Position numbers and translations under genes: made by a program | NCBI GenBank assembly: GCA_031267825.1 | Contig: JAIRYJ010000022.1 | Coordinates: forward strand, 1 to 64,000 | Reading direction: 5' to 3' | Source: Bifidobacteriaceae bacterium | Lineage (GTDB): Bacteria; Actinomycetota; Actinomycetes; Actinomycetales; WQXJ01 | Length of the DNA: 64,000 nucleotides | The notes under the pieces: model-generated | Told to the model about the DNA's origin: nothing | Databases searched by the model: none | What the model saw: the letters and a program-made list of their open reading frames with translations, nothing else | In this document: positions 10,028-20,000 of the stretch, piece after piece | Numbering within the stretch: the stretch's first letter is position 1 | Layout: every line of letters starts with the position of its first letter

Positions 10028-10732
10028 TTATCTTGTGTGGTCCAAGGCTTTGACAATCAGATCGCCCAGGATTTGGACTAGTTCAACTAACAACAGCACG
10101 ATCACCACCACCATGATTTGGATATCGAGCATGTTTTGGGTGTAACCCCAGTTGTAAACCAGGTCTCCCAGGCCGCCCGCGCCGATCGTTCCAGTAATCA
10201 TGGAATAGCCGATCAGTGTGATGAACGTGACAGTGGCGGCGCCCGCTAAACCAGGCAGAGCCTCACGGACAGCCACACCCCAGGTGATTTGCCAGCGTGA
10301 AGCGCCCGCCATTTGGGCGGCTTCGATTTTCCCGAGGGTTACATTGCGGATGGCGTTCTCCGCTAGCCGGGCATAAAACGGTATACAACCGACCGCTAAA
10401 GCTGGGATGCCGCCTTTCCAGCCGAGCGTTGACCCCATCAAGAAGCGGGTAAAACCGATCAGCAAAAGCATCAGAATGATGAATGGGATGGCCCGGCCCA
10501 AATCAACTACCAGGTTCAGAATCCGGTTGACGATCCGGTTAGGAGCCAGCCCGCCGCTGGCCGTCAGCCAGACCGCCAAACCCAGCGGCAACCCAATTAG
10601 GACGGCGATCAAGCTAGAGACCGCGACTTGTCCCAGAGTTCCGCCCAGGGCTTCCCAAATACGTGACGTGAAGTCTTCGTTGTTGAAGAAAGTCCCATGC
10701 CCGATGCCGCCCAGCACGGTCGCCCGGATCAT
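10028..10732 (-). CDS. metI: Methionine ABC transporter permease MetI
   Basis: Binding-protein-dependent permease (GRAIPFIILMLLLIGFTR..., GYSMITGTIGAGGLGDL); ATGA overlap with metN. Confidence 0.93.
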   Translation of the reverse strand: MIRATVLGGIGHGTFFNNEDFTSRIWEALGGTLGQVAVSSLIAVLIGLPLGLAVWLTASGGLAPNRIVNRILNLVVDLGRAIPFIILMLLLIGFTRFLMGSTLGWKGGIPALAVGCIPFYARLAENAIRNVTLGKIEAAQMAGASRWQITWGVAVREALPGLAGAATVTFITLIGYSMITGTIGAGGLGDLVYNWGYTQNMLDIQIMVVVIVLLLVELVQILGDLIVKALDHTR

Positions 10733-11925
10733 GTTGGCCTCCCTTCGTCCTCAGCCAGTGATTCGGCTGATCGGGTGGGGCCGTCCACTTGGGTTGTTGG
10801 TCCGCCCGAGACGGCGGGCTGATCGGGGGCCTGGGGGACGGGACCGTCCACCCGCTCCGCTGGTCCGCCCGAGACGGCGGGCTGATCGGGGGCTTGGGGG
10901 ACGGCATCGTCCACCTGCGCCGCGATGCTGGCCGCGTCATCTGACTGACTGGCGCCGACCAACACGTGCAGACCCGCCGCCCGCAACTCCGCCACAACCC
11001 GGGGCACGGCGGCCGTATCAGCTTCAAGCTGGAAACGGCCAACCCGCTGACCAGCCAAAGTTTCCAACGTGCCAGTCTCGATCGCTGTGTCCGCGCCGAG
11101 ATCAGCCAGCAGGCGTAAGACCTTACGAACCGAGAAATCAGCTGACGAGAACGAAACTTCCAACTGGGCCCGCGAAACCCCAACCGGGGCAACCGCCAAC
11201 GGAATCAATTCACGCGCCAAAGGTGACCCATAATCGGTGATGACCTGGGCTAACGGTCCAGATTGCGTGATCCGCCCAGCCGCCAACAACGAAACCGAAT
11301 CACAAACCTGGCGAACCACAGCCATCTCATGAGTGATGATCAGAACCGTCAAACCCAAAGTCCGGTTGATCCGTTGAATGATTTCCAAGATCTGGCGGGT
11401 GGTGGCCCAATCCAAAGCCGAGGACGGCTCATCGCATAACAAGACTGACGGGTCACCAGCCAAAGCCCGGGCGATCCCAACACGCTGGCTTTGGCCACCC
11501 GAAAGCTGAGCCGGATAGGACCGGCCGCGCCCGGCTAAACCAACCAGTTCCAGCAGCTCGTCGGCCCGGGCCCGGGCAGCGCTCCGGGAAGTGCCGCTAA
11601 CCCGTAACGGATAAGCCACGTTGTCCCGTGCGGTCCGCGAATCAAACAGGTTGACCTGCTGAAAGACCATGCCGATGCGGTGGCGTTGACGGCGTAACGC
11701 CCTGTTAGGTAAGGCCGTCAAGTCCTCGCCATCGATCTTGACCTGACCAGCGGTGGGCCGTTCAAGCAAAGTCAGGCAGCGGATCAGAGTGGACTTGCCA
11801 GCCCCGGACGGTCCAACAACGCCGTGGATCGCACCATCTGGAACAGTCAAATCAATACCATCTAAGGCAGTGACAACACCCGCTTTGGTGTGAAACTGTT
11901 TGCGAAGTCCGGCTAATTCGATCAT
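10729..11925 (-). CDS. metN: Methionine ABC transporter ATP-binding protein MetN (NIL domain) with repetitive C-terminal tail
   Basis: Walker A GPSGAGKST, LSGGQSQRVGIARAL, NIL-like C-terminus; tail has 21-aa repeats (VPQAPDQPAVSGGP). Confidence 0.93.
   Translation of the reverse strand: MIELAGLRKQFHTKAGVVTALDGIDLTVPDGAIHGVVGPSGAGKSTLIRCLTLLERPTAGQVKIDGEDLTALPNRALRRQRHRIGMVFQQVNLFDSRTARDNVAYPLRVSGTSRSAARARADELLELVGLAGRGRSYPAQLSGGQSQRVGIARALAGDPSVLLCDEPSSALDWATTRQILEIIQRINRTLGLTVLIITHEMAVVRQVCDSVSLLAAGRITQSGPLAQVITDYGSPLARELIPLAVAPVGVSRAQLEVSFSSADFSVRKVLRLLADLGADTAIETGTLETLAGQRVGRFQLEADTAAVPRVVAELRAAGLHVLVGASQSDDAASIAAQVDDAVPQAPDQPAVSGGPAERVDGPVPQAPDQPAVSGGPTTQVDGPTRSAESLAEDEGRPT
10775..10912. 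repeat. 63-bp tandem repeat in the metN 3' end
   Basis: 'tccgcccgagacggcgggctgatcgggggc' at 10801 and 10864 (63-bp offset), with further in-phase similarity upstream. Confidence 0.85.
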
Positions 11926-11940
11926 TGGGGGTTGGCCTCC

Positions 11941-12007
11941 CTGAGCGCATAGGTCTGCGGCGTAACGGATGTGGAAGCTGGGTCAGCGGCAGACAACAGG
12001 CGCTCAG
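11941..12007 (-). promoter_or_regulatory. Structured 5' leader of the metNIQ operon (nested helices next to the metN Shine-Dalgarno)
   Basis: Inverted repeats 11941-11947/12001-12007 (CTGAGCG/CGCTCAG) and 11953-11958/11989-11994 (GTCTGC/GCAGAC), just upstream of GGAGG (11936-11940). Confidence 0.45.
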
Positions 12008-12406
12008 CAGCGCCGTTCAGCTAAGGAACTGCTGGGTTTGGTCAGCCGCGCTGGGGCATTCGACGGCACATTCGCTGGGCGGCGGTAAGCCGCGAACTAG
12101 CGGTGGCGTGCGAATACATGCCGGTGAGATTATCACGCCTAGGTGTGGCAAGAGAAATGTGACGCCGGTCACGAAATTGAGTGATAATGCGCCACGGCGC
12201 GGCTCAACCGGCGCACGGCTTTGTTCTGGCTGGGTAGCGCCGGATAAGGTTTGTCAACGCTGCGTGCGGCCAACCGGCTGAGGCAACAAACTACTGCCTT
12301 GGGGCCGGGCATTGTTCGGCCGGTGGTCGGTACCCCGAAGCCGACCGGCGCGCGGCAATTAGGAAAAGCTGTTGGCAGGACATTCGAGTTGGGGGGAAGT
12401 CGGGCG

Positions 12407-12979
12407 ATGCGGGCCCTCATAGCAGTGGCATCGAAGCACGGCTCGACCTCAGAAATGGGTCGCCGGATCGCCGCGAACTTGCGACACAGCGGCATCGAGG
12501 CGACGTTCTGCTTGGCTGAACAAGTCAAATCGATCCAAGGCTATGAACTTGTAGTGCTGGGTAGCGCGGTTTACGCCAACAAGATGCTGCCAGCTATGAC
12601 GGCTTTGGTATATCGCTGGGGTGACCAGCTAGCCGCCTGCCGGACTTATCTGTTTTGTTCCGGTCCGCTTGACGCGCCAGTTCCAGGTAATGTGCCGTTG
12701 CCGCCGGATGCGCGGGCTTTGATGCGTCTATCCGGTGTCAAAGATTCACGCATGTTCGGCGGAGCGATGGCTCTGGACCGGTTGCGTCCATCTGAACGTG
12801 CCTTGATGAGGATCTGGGGATCTAAGAGTGGCGATTACCGCGACTGGGCGGAAGTTGATGCTTGGTCCGCCCAGATCGCCAGCCAGGCGCTTGGCCAGGC
12901 TCGGGATGAGGCCGCGGGTGACGGCGCTCGGGATGAGGCCGCGGGTGACGGCCCGGATGAAACCCCGCCGACCGCTTGA
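12407..12979 (+). CDS. Flavodoxin-domain protein (HemG/MioC-like)
   Basis: MRALIAVASKHGSTSEMGRRIAANLRHSGIEA, VLGSAVYANKML; start revised to 12407 (GGGGGGAAG upstream). 27-bp tandem duplication ARDEAAGDG x2 at the C-terminus. Confidence 0.82.
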   Translation: MRALIAVASKHGSTSEMGRRIAANLRHSGIEATFCLAEQVKSIQGYELVVLGSAVYANKMLPAMTALVYRWGDQLAACRTYLFCSGPLDAPVPGNVPLPPDARALMRLSGVKDSRMFGGAMALDRLRPSERALMRIWGSKSGDYRDWAEVDAWSAQIASQALGQARDEAAGDGARDEAAGDGPDETPPTA

Positions 12980-13126
12980 CCGGTTGTTTCTCGCCAGCTC
13001 GAGGCGGCCAGGGCCGACCAGTCCACCCCGGCTAACAGACCGTTAGCACGGGCTTGTCCTATAGTGTTGCCCCGGCGTAAGCGCTCCCGGGCGTACAGCC
13101 GCCGCCGTGACACGAAAGAAGATGAC

Positions 13127-14065
13127 ATGAAAAGAACCTTGACGCTGGTCTTGGCAGTCGGCCTGAGCTTGGCTCTTGCTGGTTGCAGCGAGCCCGATCC
13201 GTCCCCGAACGAGCCGTCACTAAGCCCGAAAGTTGAATCGAACGCACTGGCGGCGATCACCTGGGTCGACGGGGAACCGCCCGCCTTGCGGTTCACCGAG
13301 CCTTTTGAACTGGGCCAGCCGACAGCTTGGCGACTAGTTGAGCCAGGCGATGGCGCGGTAGTTGAGCCGGGTGATGCGGTCCGATTGGATTATCTGCTTG
13401 TATCCGGCCAGGACGGTGTGATTCTGGCGTCAACTTACGCTGAGGGATCAGAATCACAGCCGTACCAGCTTGCCCTGACCGAACCGGCCGGAGACTATCT
13501 TTGGAGCGCCCTGAACGGCCAAAAGGTTGGCGCCAAAGTGCTGGCGGCTTTCACTGACACGGGGGAAACTGATGAAGCCTCAGGCGCTCCAGCGACTTAC
13601 ATCGCGGCTGTCACCATCCTCCAATCGGTCCGCCCAATCGACAAAGCCGAAGGCGAAACAGTTCAACCTGAGGACCCGAGCCTGCCAGTTGTGACGATTG
13701 GCGCCGCCGGTGAGCCATCAATTGAGATTCCATCTGACGCGGTTGAACCATCCGAACTGGTTGTCCAGGTACTGATCCAAGGCCAAGGCCAAGTGGTTGA
13801 GGCGGTTGACGCGGTGACCGCGAATTACACCGGATGGCTTTGGGATGGCACGGAGTTCGATTCATCGTGGTCCAGGGGACAGCCTTCAACTTTCGCGTTG
13901 TCGAATGTGATCACGGGCTGGCGTGATGGATTGGCTGGGTTACCGGTCGGTTCACGCGTCCTGTTAGTTGTCCCGCCTGACCAGGGTTACGGTGAGTCTG
14001 GGCAAGCCAGCATCCCGGGTGATGCGACGTTGATTTTTGTGGTTGAGATTCTTGGGGCCGTCTAG
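13127..14065 (+). CDS. FKBP-type peptidyl-prolyl isomerase lipoprotein
   Basis: MKRTLTLVLAVGLSLALAGCSE lipobox; FKBP signature VTANYTGWLWDGTEFDSSWSRGQPSTFALSNVITGWRDGLAGLPVGSRVLLVVPPDQGYGE. Start revised to 13127. Confidence 0.93.
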   Translation: MKRTLTLVLAVGLSLALAGCSEPDPSPNEPSLSPKVESNALAAITWVDGEPPALRFTEPFELGQPTAWRLVEPGDGAVVEPGDAVRLDYLLVSGQDGVILASTYAEGSESQPYQLALTEPAGDYLWSALNGQKVGAKVLAAFTDTGETDEASGAPATYIAAVTILQSVRPIDKAEGETVQPEDPSLPVVTIGAAGEPSIEIPSDAVEPSELVVQVLIQGQGQVVEAVDAVTANYTGWLWDGTEFDSSWSRGQPSTFALSNVITGWRDGLAGLPVGSRVLLVVPPDQGYGESGQASIPGDATLIFVVEILGAV

Positions 14066-14097
14066 AAGCCACTCAGGAAGTCGGTCCGCGGTTTCAT

Positions 14098-14751
14098 TCA
14101 GGCCGACGGCTCGGCTAATGTCAGCCAGCGCCGGGCTACCCGGTCTTGCGCTTCAAGATAAGCCATGACGGCCGGTTCAGCGGCCTGTTCGATGGCTTGC
14201 CCAACTAGTGGCACCTGGGCGGTGACAGCTCCGCTGAAGGTGAAACGGCTACCTCCAGGTGTTGGTGTGATGGCGATCCGGCCTGTGATCTGAACTGGCG
14301 CCCCGACAATCTCTCCGGCCATCGTTCCATCCCGTCGGCCGTCACTGTCGGCTGTGTCCCAGGCTTGAGCTAGACGGATTTCCAAGCCATGCGGCAAGAA
14401 GGGCCGCATCTGGAGAGGCAGTTTGGTGTGCGGGTTGATCGCCCGGGTGGTGACTGTAAATTCACCGGATTCCTCGACTGAAACATCGACTTGGACGGCA
14501 TCGGCGCCGGCCGCGTTGGCCGCTTCGACCAGAAAATCACGGTCAGCCAAGAGCGTCGCCACCTGGTTGGCTGGAACAGGGTAGCTGTAACCAGCGGTCA
14601 AACGCATGGCCATTAGGATATCGCGGCCATTGTCTGACCGGTCCAGCCATGGGTCATCCATATCGGCGCCAAAAGGTTTTGTTGTCGTGGCTGGCCTGGT
14701 TGGTGTGTCCGGTGCGAGCGGAACGCGATTCCTGATCCGTTTCGCGCCCAT
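14098..14751 (-). CDS. DUF2505-family (SRPBCC-like) protein
   Basis: SYPVPANQVATLLADRDFL..., C-terminal SGAVTAQVPLVGQAIEQAAEPAVMAYLEAQDRVARRWL. Confidence 0.82.
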   Translation of the reverse strand: MGAKRIRNRVPLAPDTPTRPATTTKPFGADMDDPWLDRSDNGRDILMAMRLTAGYSYPVPANQVATLLADRDFLVEAANAAGADAVQVDVSVEESGEFTVTTRAINPHTKLPLQMRPFLPHGLEIRLAQAWDTADSDGRRDGTMAGEIVGAPVQITGRIAITPTPGGSRFTFSGAVTAQVPLVGQAIEQAAEPAVMAYLEAQDRVARRWLTLAEPSA

Positions 14752-14814
14752 CCTTTGCGCCGAGACGGACCGGCGTTGTCCAGGTTAAACGCTCAGACCG
14801 TTAGGATTCCGTCC

Positions 14815-16272
14815 GTGTCTTCATTTGCTTCCATCGCCGAGCGGATGTCAGATCTTCCGCCACAAGATCTTGAATGGATCCGCCGGTTAGTCTCGGAATG
14901 GCAGATGATCGCCGACTTGGCTTACGCCGACCTGGTTGTCTGGCTTCCCACAACAACAGATTCGTTTGTGGCGGCGGCTCTGCGCCGACCAGGCACCGGC
15001 GCCACGATTTACCACGAGGATGTGGTTGGCACAGTGGCTGATCCGGCGCAAAGCGCAGACATGCGCCAAGTCATGGAAACAGGTGTGATTCAGCGTCATT
15101 CTGATCCGCGCTGGCATGGGCCTTACGGTGTGCGCCAAGAAATCATCCCAGTGGTTAACGCTGGTCGGGTAATAGCGGTTATCACGCGTCACGCCAACAC
15201 TGGCGTGTTGCGCAGTCCTTCCCGCCTTGAGATCAACTACATGCAGTTAGCTGATGAACTCCTTGGGATGGTGGCGCGAGGTGAATACCCTTCAACTACG
15301 GCGCCGTCAGGTACGGCCCGTAATTCTCCCCGAGTCGGCGATGGCGTCCTGCGGCTCAACACGCAGGGTCAAGTTACGTTCGCTTCACCGAACGCGTTGT
15401 CGGCTTTCCACCGGGCAGGGGTGATTGAGGAGCTGGCTGGTTCGCTGTTGGTTGAGGTTCTGGCGGAACGTCTGCGCGGTTCACACCAAGTTGATGAGAC
15501 GTTGCCGGTGGTGGCGATGGGCCGGGCTCCGTGGCTGGCTGAGATTGAGATTGGGCTGGCCTCGATTGTGCTCCGGTCGGTGCCTTTGACGCACCTAGGC
15601 AGCCGTACCGGGGCTTTGATACTGGTACGCGATGTGACTGACTTGCGGCGTTCGGAAATGGAGTTGATGACTAAAGACGCCACCATCCGTGAGATCCACC
15701 ATCGTGTCAAGAACAACTTGCAGGAGGTTGCCGCGCTGCTCAGGATGCAGGCCCGGCGGTCATCCAACCCGGAGGTCAAGAGTGCTCTGAGGGCAGCCAT
15801 CGGACGTGTGTCAACTATCGCCACAGTCCATGAAGCGTTGTCACAGAACATGGCCCAAACAGTTGATTTTGATGCGGTCTTTGGGCGGGCTTTGCGGCTG
15901 GCGGCTGACGCCGCTTCAACTGGTTTCCCGGTCCGGACTGTGCTTGAAGGATCATTTGGTGATGTGCCGGGTGACAACGCTTCGGCTCTGGCAATGGTGC
16001 TGACCGAACTGGTTACTAACGCCGTTGAACATGGTTTAGGACCGGTCGGCGGTGGGACGGTCTGGATTGAGGCGACTAGGCGGGCTGACTCACTGACTGT
16101 CACCGTGGCCGATGACGGGGCAGGAATGCCGACTGGTGGCCCGGCTGAGGGCGCTGGTCTTGGAACTCAGATTGTTAGGACATTCGCTACTGGCGAATTG
16201 CGTGGGTCAATCGATTGGACATCGCGGCCAGGAGGCGGCACCAAAGCTGTTGTGACCGCCAGTCTTCACTGA
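14815..16272 (+). CDS. pdtaS: PdtaS-like sensor histidine kinase (HisKA_2)
   Basis: IREIHHRVKNNLQEVAALLRMQARR and HATPase LTELVTNAVEHGL; GAF/PAS-like N-terminus; likely GTG start at 14815. Confidence 0.88.
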   Translation: MSSFASIAERMSDLPPQDLEWIRRLVSEWQMIADLAYADLVVWLPTTTDSFVAAALRRPGTGATIYHEDVVGTVADPAQSADMRQVMETGVIQRHSDPRWHGPYGVRQEIIPVVNAGRVIAVITRHANTGVLRSPSRLEINYMQLADELLGMVARGEYPSTTAPSGTARNSPRVGDGVLRLNTQGQVTFASPNALSAFHRAGVIEELAGSLLVEVLAERLRGSHQVDETLPVVAMGRAPWLAEIEIGLASIVLRSVPLTHLGSRTGALILVRDVTDLRRSEMELMTKDATIREIHHRVKNNLQEVAALLRMQARRSSNPEVKSALRAAIGRVSTIATVHEALSQNMAQTVDFDAVFGRALRLAADAASTGFPVRTVLEGSFGDVPGDNASALAMVLTELVTNAVEHGLGPVGGGTVWIEATRRADSLTVTVADDGAGMPTGGPAEGAGLGTQIVRTFATGELRGSIDWTSRPGGGTKAVVTASLH

Positions 16273-16473
16273 TAGCGAAATACGCTGCGAAGCGCATTTC
16301 TTAATGGTAAAGACAGCCAAGCAATATGTGCTCATGTTGTGAATACGCCTGCCTAGTGTGACGTATTGAGCATCTTCTAGTAGGGGAAAACTGGTTGATC
16401 CGCGCACGGCGCAACCCAATGCGGCCGACCGAATGAAGACTTTCCGCTCAAGGCGCAGAAGGCGGCCAGATCT

Positions 16474-16498
16474 TTTCAAGATCTGGCCCGCTCCGCTA
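16474..16498. terminator. Perfect 11-bp stem-loop between convergent pdtaS and whiB
   Basis: ggccagatctt-ttc-aagatctggcc. Confidence 0.8.
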
Positions 16499-16586
16499 AT
16501 AACTATTGGCAGACAAACTCAGGGCGATACCAAAGTGGACAGCGCAACACCACTGTAAAACTTTAGTTAATAGGCGAATTCGCAGG

Positions 16587-16835
16587 TCAGGCAGCGCGCC
16601 GGGCGCGTGCGTTACGTCGCTTCAAGGAACGGCGTTCGTCTTCTGACAAGCCGCCCCAAACACCGGAATCTTGGTTGTTGTTGATTGCCCACTCAAGACA
16701 AGATGCCGCGACATCACAACGGGCGCAGACGGCCTTGGCTTCTTCAATTTGAAGAAGAGCAGGGCCAGTGTTCCCGATGGGGAAGAATAGTTCGGGATCT
16801 TCATCTAAACACGCGGCGGCATGGCGCCAGTCCAT
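16587..16835 (-). CDS. whiB1: WhiB-family regulator (WhiB1-like)
   Basis: Four Cys (AACLDE...AVCARCDVAASCLEWA) and GVWGGLSEDERRSLKRR. Confidence 0.93.
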   Translation of the reverse strand: MDWRHAAACLDEDPELFFPIGNTGPALLQIEEAKAVCARCDVAASCLEWAINNNQDSGVWGGLSEDERRSLKRRNARARRAA

Positions 16836-17098
16836 TGCAGCTCCTTAAGGCTGTGAGCGCATCACTATCTGATGCGAGGTTCTTGTTTCTTCTATATCTC
16901 AGGGTCACACATCGCTAGAAGTTTGACAAGACCCAATTTGTGTGACGTGCCCCACATTTAGGGGATTCTACTGAGCCAAGAGCCTGAAACTTAGGAAGAT
17001 GCTGTATCACCCCGACCGTCGGGCGGTTTCAGTGACATGTCCCGCTGAACAGCCCGGCGTGAGCGGGTTGATCAAACCAGGACGGCGAGCGGCCGGGC

Positions 17099-20000
17099 TC
17101 AGGCGGCGGCCAACTGAACCGGATAGGAGCGGCCTGGCAGGATCAATCGGCCCCGGCCTGGCGGGTCAGGCGGGCGCGGCCCGGCCAGGTCGACAGCCGT
17201 ACCACCGGCCCGGCCCGGACCGAAGGCCGCCGCGCTGCCCGGCGCGGCCGGCCAAAGCAGGATACCCAGCGGATGAGCTTGAAAAAGGGTGGCTGGTGGC
17301 CGGAAGGAGGCTGCTGCGGCAGTGGTGCAAGCCGCGATCAAAGTGCCGCGCCGGGGCAGACGGGTAGGCGGCGGGCCTTCAACTGATTCGGCGTCATCGA
17401 CTACCACAACGCCACCATCATTCAATTCCGCCACCAGGTCCGGCCAAGTCGGGGCAGGCTCTGTCGGGATCCGTCTGGGTGACCGGCCGGTCGCCTCCAA
17501 ACGCTGGTAAATGTGGTTCAGTGCGGCGCTGCGGCCTGAGCCGTGCGGGCCCATCACAGCGACTGGTCGGCCCTCAGGCACCGGTAAGGCCAATGGTGTG
17601 CCGTAAGGGCCGCCTAGGCCGATCCAGACCGGCCCACCAGGCCGGTCCGGCGGTAGATCATCTGGTCCGACCCGTCCCGGTAACGGCAAGACACGCGGCG
17701 GCGGGCAGATTAGCTGACAGCTTGGCCCACCCGGCGAACCACTAGTCAAACCAACCTGCGAAGTGACCGCTCCAGCGGCGCTCAAATAGCAGGCCCGGCC
17801 CGGTAGATGCCGGGCGTGGGCCATGTCTCTTGGCACACCCAGCATCAGGTCATCACTTGTTTGAGCTACCGGCAAGATCAGGCGGTTCGGACACATCGCC
17901 AGCCAGCGGCTGACCTTGGGTGGCCCGGTGATCACCAAACTGGCGCCAGGCGCCAGGCCACCTCCGGTGACAGCGTCGATCAGGCCCAAACCTAGGCTTG
18001 AAACTGTCAAGCCATCCAAATCGGCCGCCGTGTCCACCACCAGAGCGCAGTCAGCTTGCCCAAGGCCAGCTAGAAGCTGTTCGATCCGTTCAACCTGACG
18101 GGCATCAATCAAGGCGCCAAGGGCATCCTGGCCAGCTAGCACCCGGAAGGCCGCGGGTTGATGTGTGATGACATGGGTGACCGTACCGGCCGCTGTCAGC
18201 CCGGCCGCGGCTGTCACCGCCGCCTGGGTACGCCCGGAGCGGGGTGCTCCCAGAATCGCCAAATGGCCTGAGGCCGGATCCCAGGCCGCCTCAGTTTGGG
18301 TTTGGCCACTAGGTAGGTCCGCCAAACCTAATGTGATGCTGCCCGGTCGGCTGGCGGCCAAAGCGGCCGTTTTGATGACTGGGCTGAGAGGCGGCAGCCA
18401 GGGGGCCGGCCGTGGTTTGGCTCGCCGCGCCCGTGCGGCCCGCTGGACGGCGCTAATCAGATCATCAAGTCCAGCCGTCGGCCGGACCGGTTCAGACCAT
18501 TGTTCTGGCCAGCTGGCTGGCTGGGCGGGCCGGCGGCGGGGTGGTGGCATCAGGCTAACGCGCCAAGCAGCCAAAGGCCTGCCCGCTGTGGCGACGACAC
18601 AACTACCAGGTGATGCTGGGTCAATTTGGGCGGCATCGGGCGTACCCAAAACATCAAGCGAATCACTTTCACTGGCCACCCGGAAACAGATCCGTAACGC
18701 CAAGTTGGCCCGGAGCTGTGCGCTGACCGCGCCGGCCGGACGCTGAGTGGCTAACACCAAACCCATGCCAAGGGAACGGCCCTGGGCCGCTAGACGTTCA
18801 AGCCTGGCTGAGGCTTCCGGCGAAGAATCAAGCAAGGTGCGGAACTCGTCAACCACTACCAGCAGACGGGCCGGGCGGTCCGTTTCCGGTAAGTCCTGCC
18901 AGGCGGCCGCCGCTTGACGTTCAAGTAGACGTTCACGGTTAGCCAACTCGGCTTCGAGTGAGCTTAGGACCCGGGATGTGTCGGCCGCGTCCAGGTCGGT
19001 GGCGACTCCAGCGACATGAGGTAACCGTTCCAGGTCACGGAAAGTGGCGCCACCCTTGTGGTCTAAGCCAACAATGGTCAACCGGTCAGGTGGTGTTGTG
19101 AGCGCCTCAGCGAGCATCAAAGCGCGCAAGAACTCTGACTTGCCGGAACCGGAGGTGCCCGCCACTAAGACGTGCGGACCGTCTTTAGTCAGGTCCAAAA
19201 TAGCTGGTTGACCAGCAGCGGAATATCCGATCGGGGGTAGCTTGCGGCGGCGCCAGGCTTGTTCGATTTGTTCGGCGGAGGTTGGAAATTCGGGCAGCGG
19301 CGCTGTGCCAGATCCGCCGGGAAGTGGTCTTAGTTCGCCTTCCAGGACCGGTCCGGCCAGGCCTAAAGCGGTCAGAGCTTCACCACCCAGACCACGAGCT
19401 GTGATCAGGCCCAGACCAGCGTCACGCACCACCAGCCGGACAAGCCCAGTCCGACGCCAGTCTTGGTTTGGAGGACTGGCCTGGCCGGGAGGCGGCGGCC
19501 CTGTTTGGCGGCGCCGGGCGGGCGTTAGTTGAGCGGGTGGCCCCACAACCGGCGGCCCGGTTTGGTCACGGCGCCAGGTTGCGTTGGTTGGGCTGACATT
19601 TTGTCCGATGCCGTCTGGTCCGGTTTCGATCAGCAGCCCGCTGTCCGTGGTGGTGATTGTCAGGGCGGTCCTGGCTCCGGTTGGCCGGTGGGCGAAGCGG
19701 GCCCAAGCCCAGTCTGGTCCAGGCGGGACGATCAGTGGCGGCAGCGGGCCTGACCAGTTCGCTTGGCCAACAGGGCCGGCTGGGTCGGTCGGGTTGCCAT
19801 GGATGCCTGTCATGCTTGGGCTGGCTCGGCTGGTCCGGCTGACCTGGCCGACCTGGCTGGTGGATTCGGCCACCAGGCGCCGGGCCAAGGCGGCGGCGAT
19901 CTCGGCTGGGCCAATGACTTCTAGCGCCGTCAAGGCGCCGAGCGATCCGTCACAATCTGGGTCGAGCCCTATCACTCCGCTGGTCCAAGGCACCTTGGGT

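Noticed and set aside
10407-11240. 277-aa plus-strand ORF opposite metI/metN
   Set aside because: Antisense to well-supported MetN/MetI; Pro/Arg-rich content follows from the tandem repeats.
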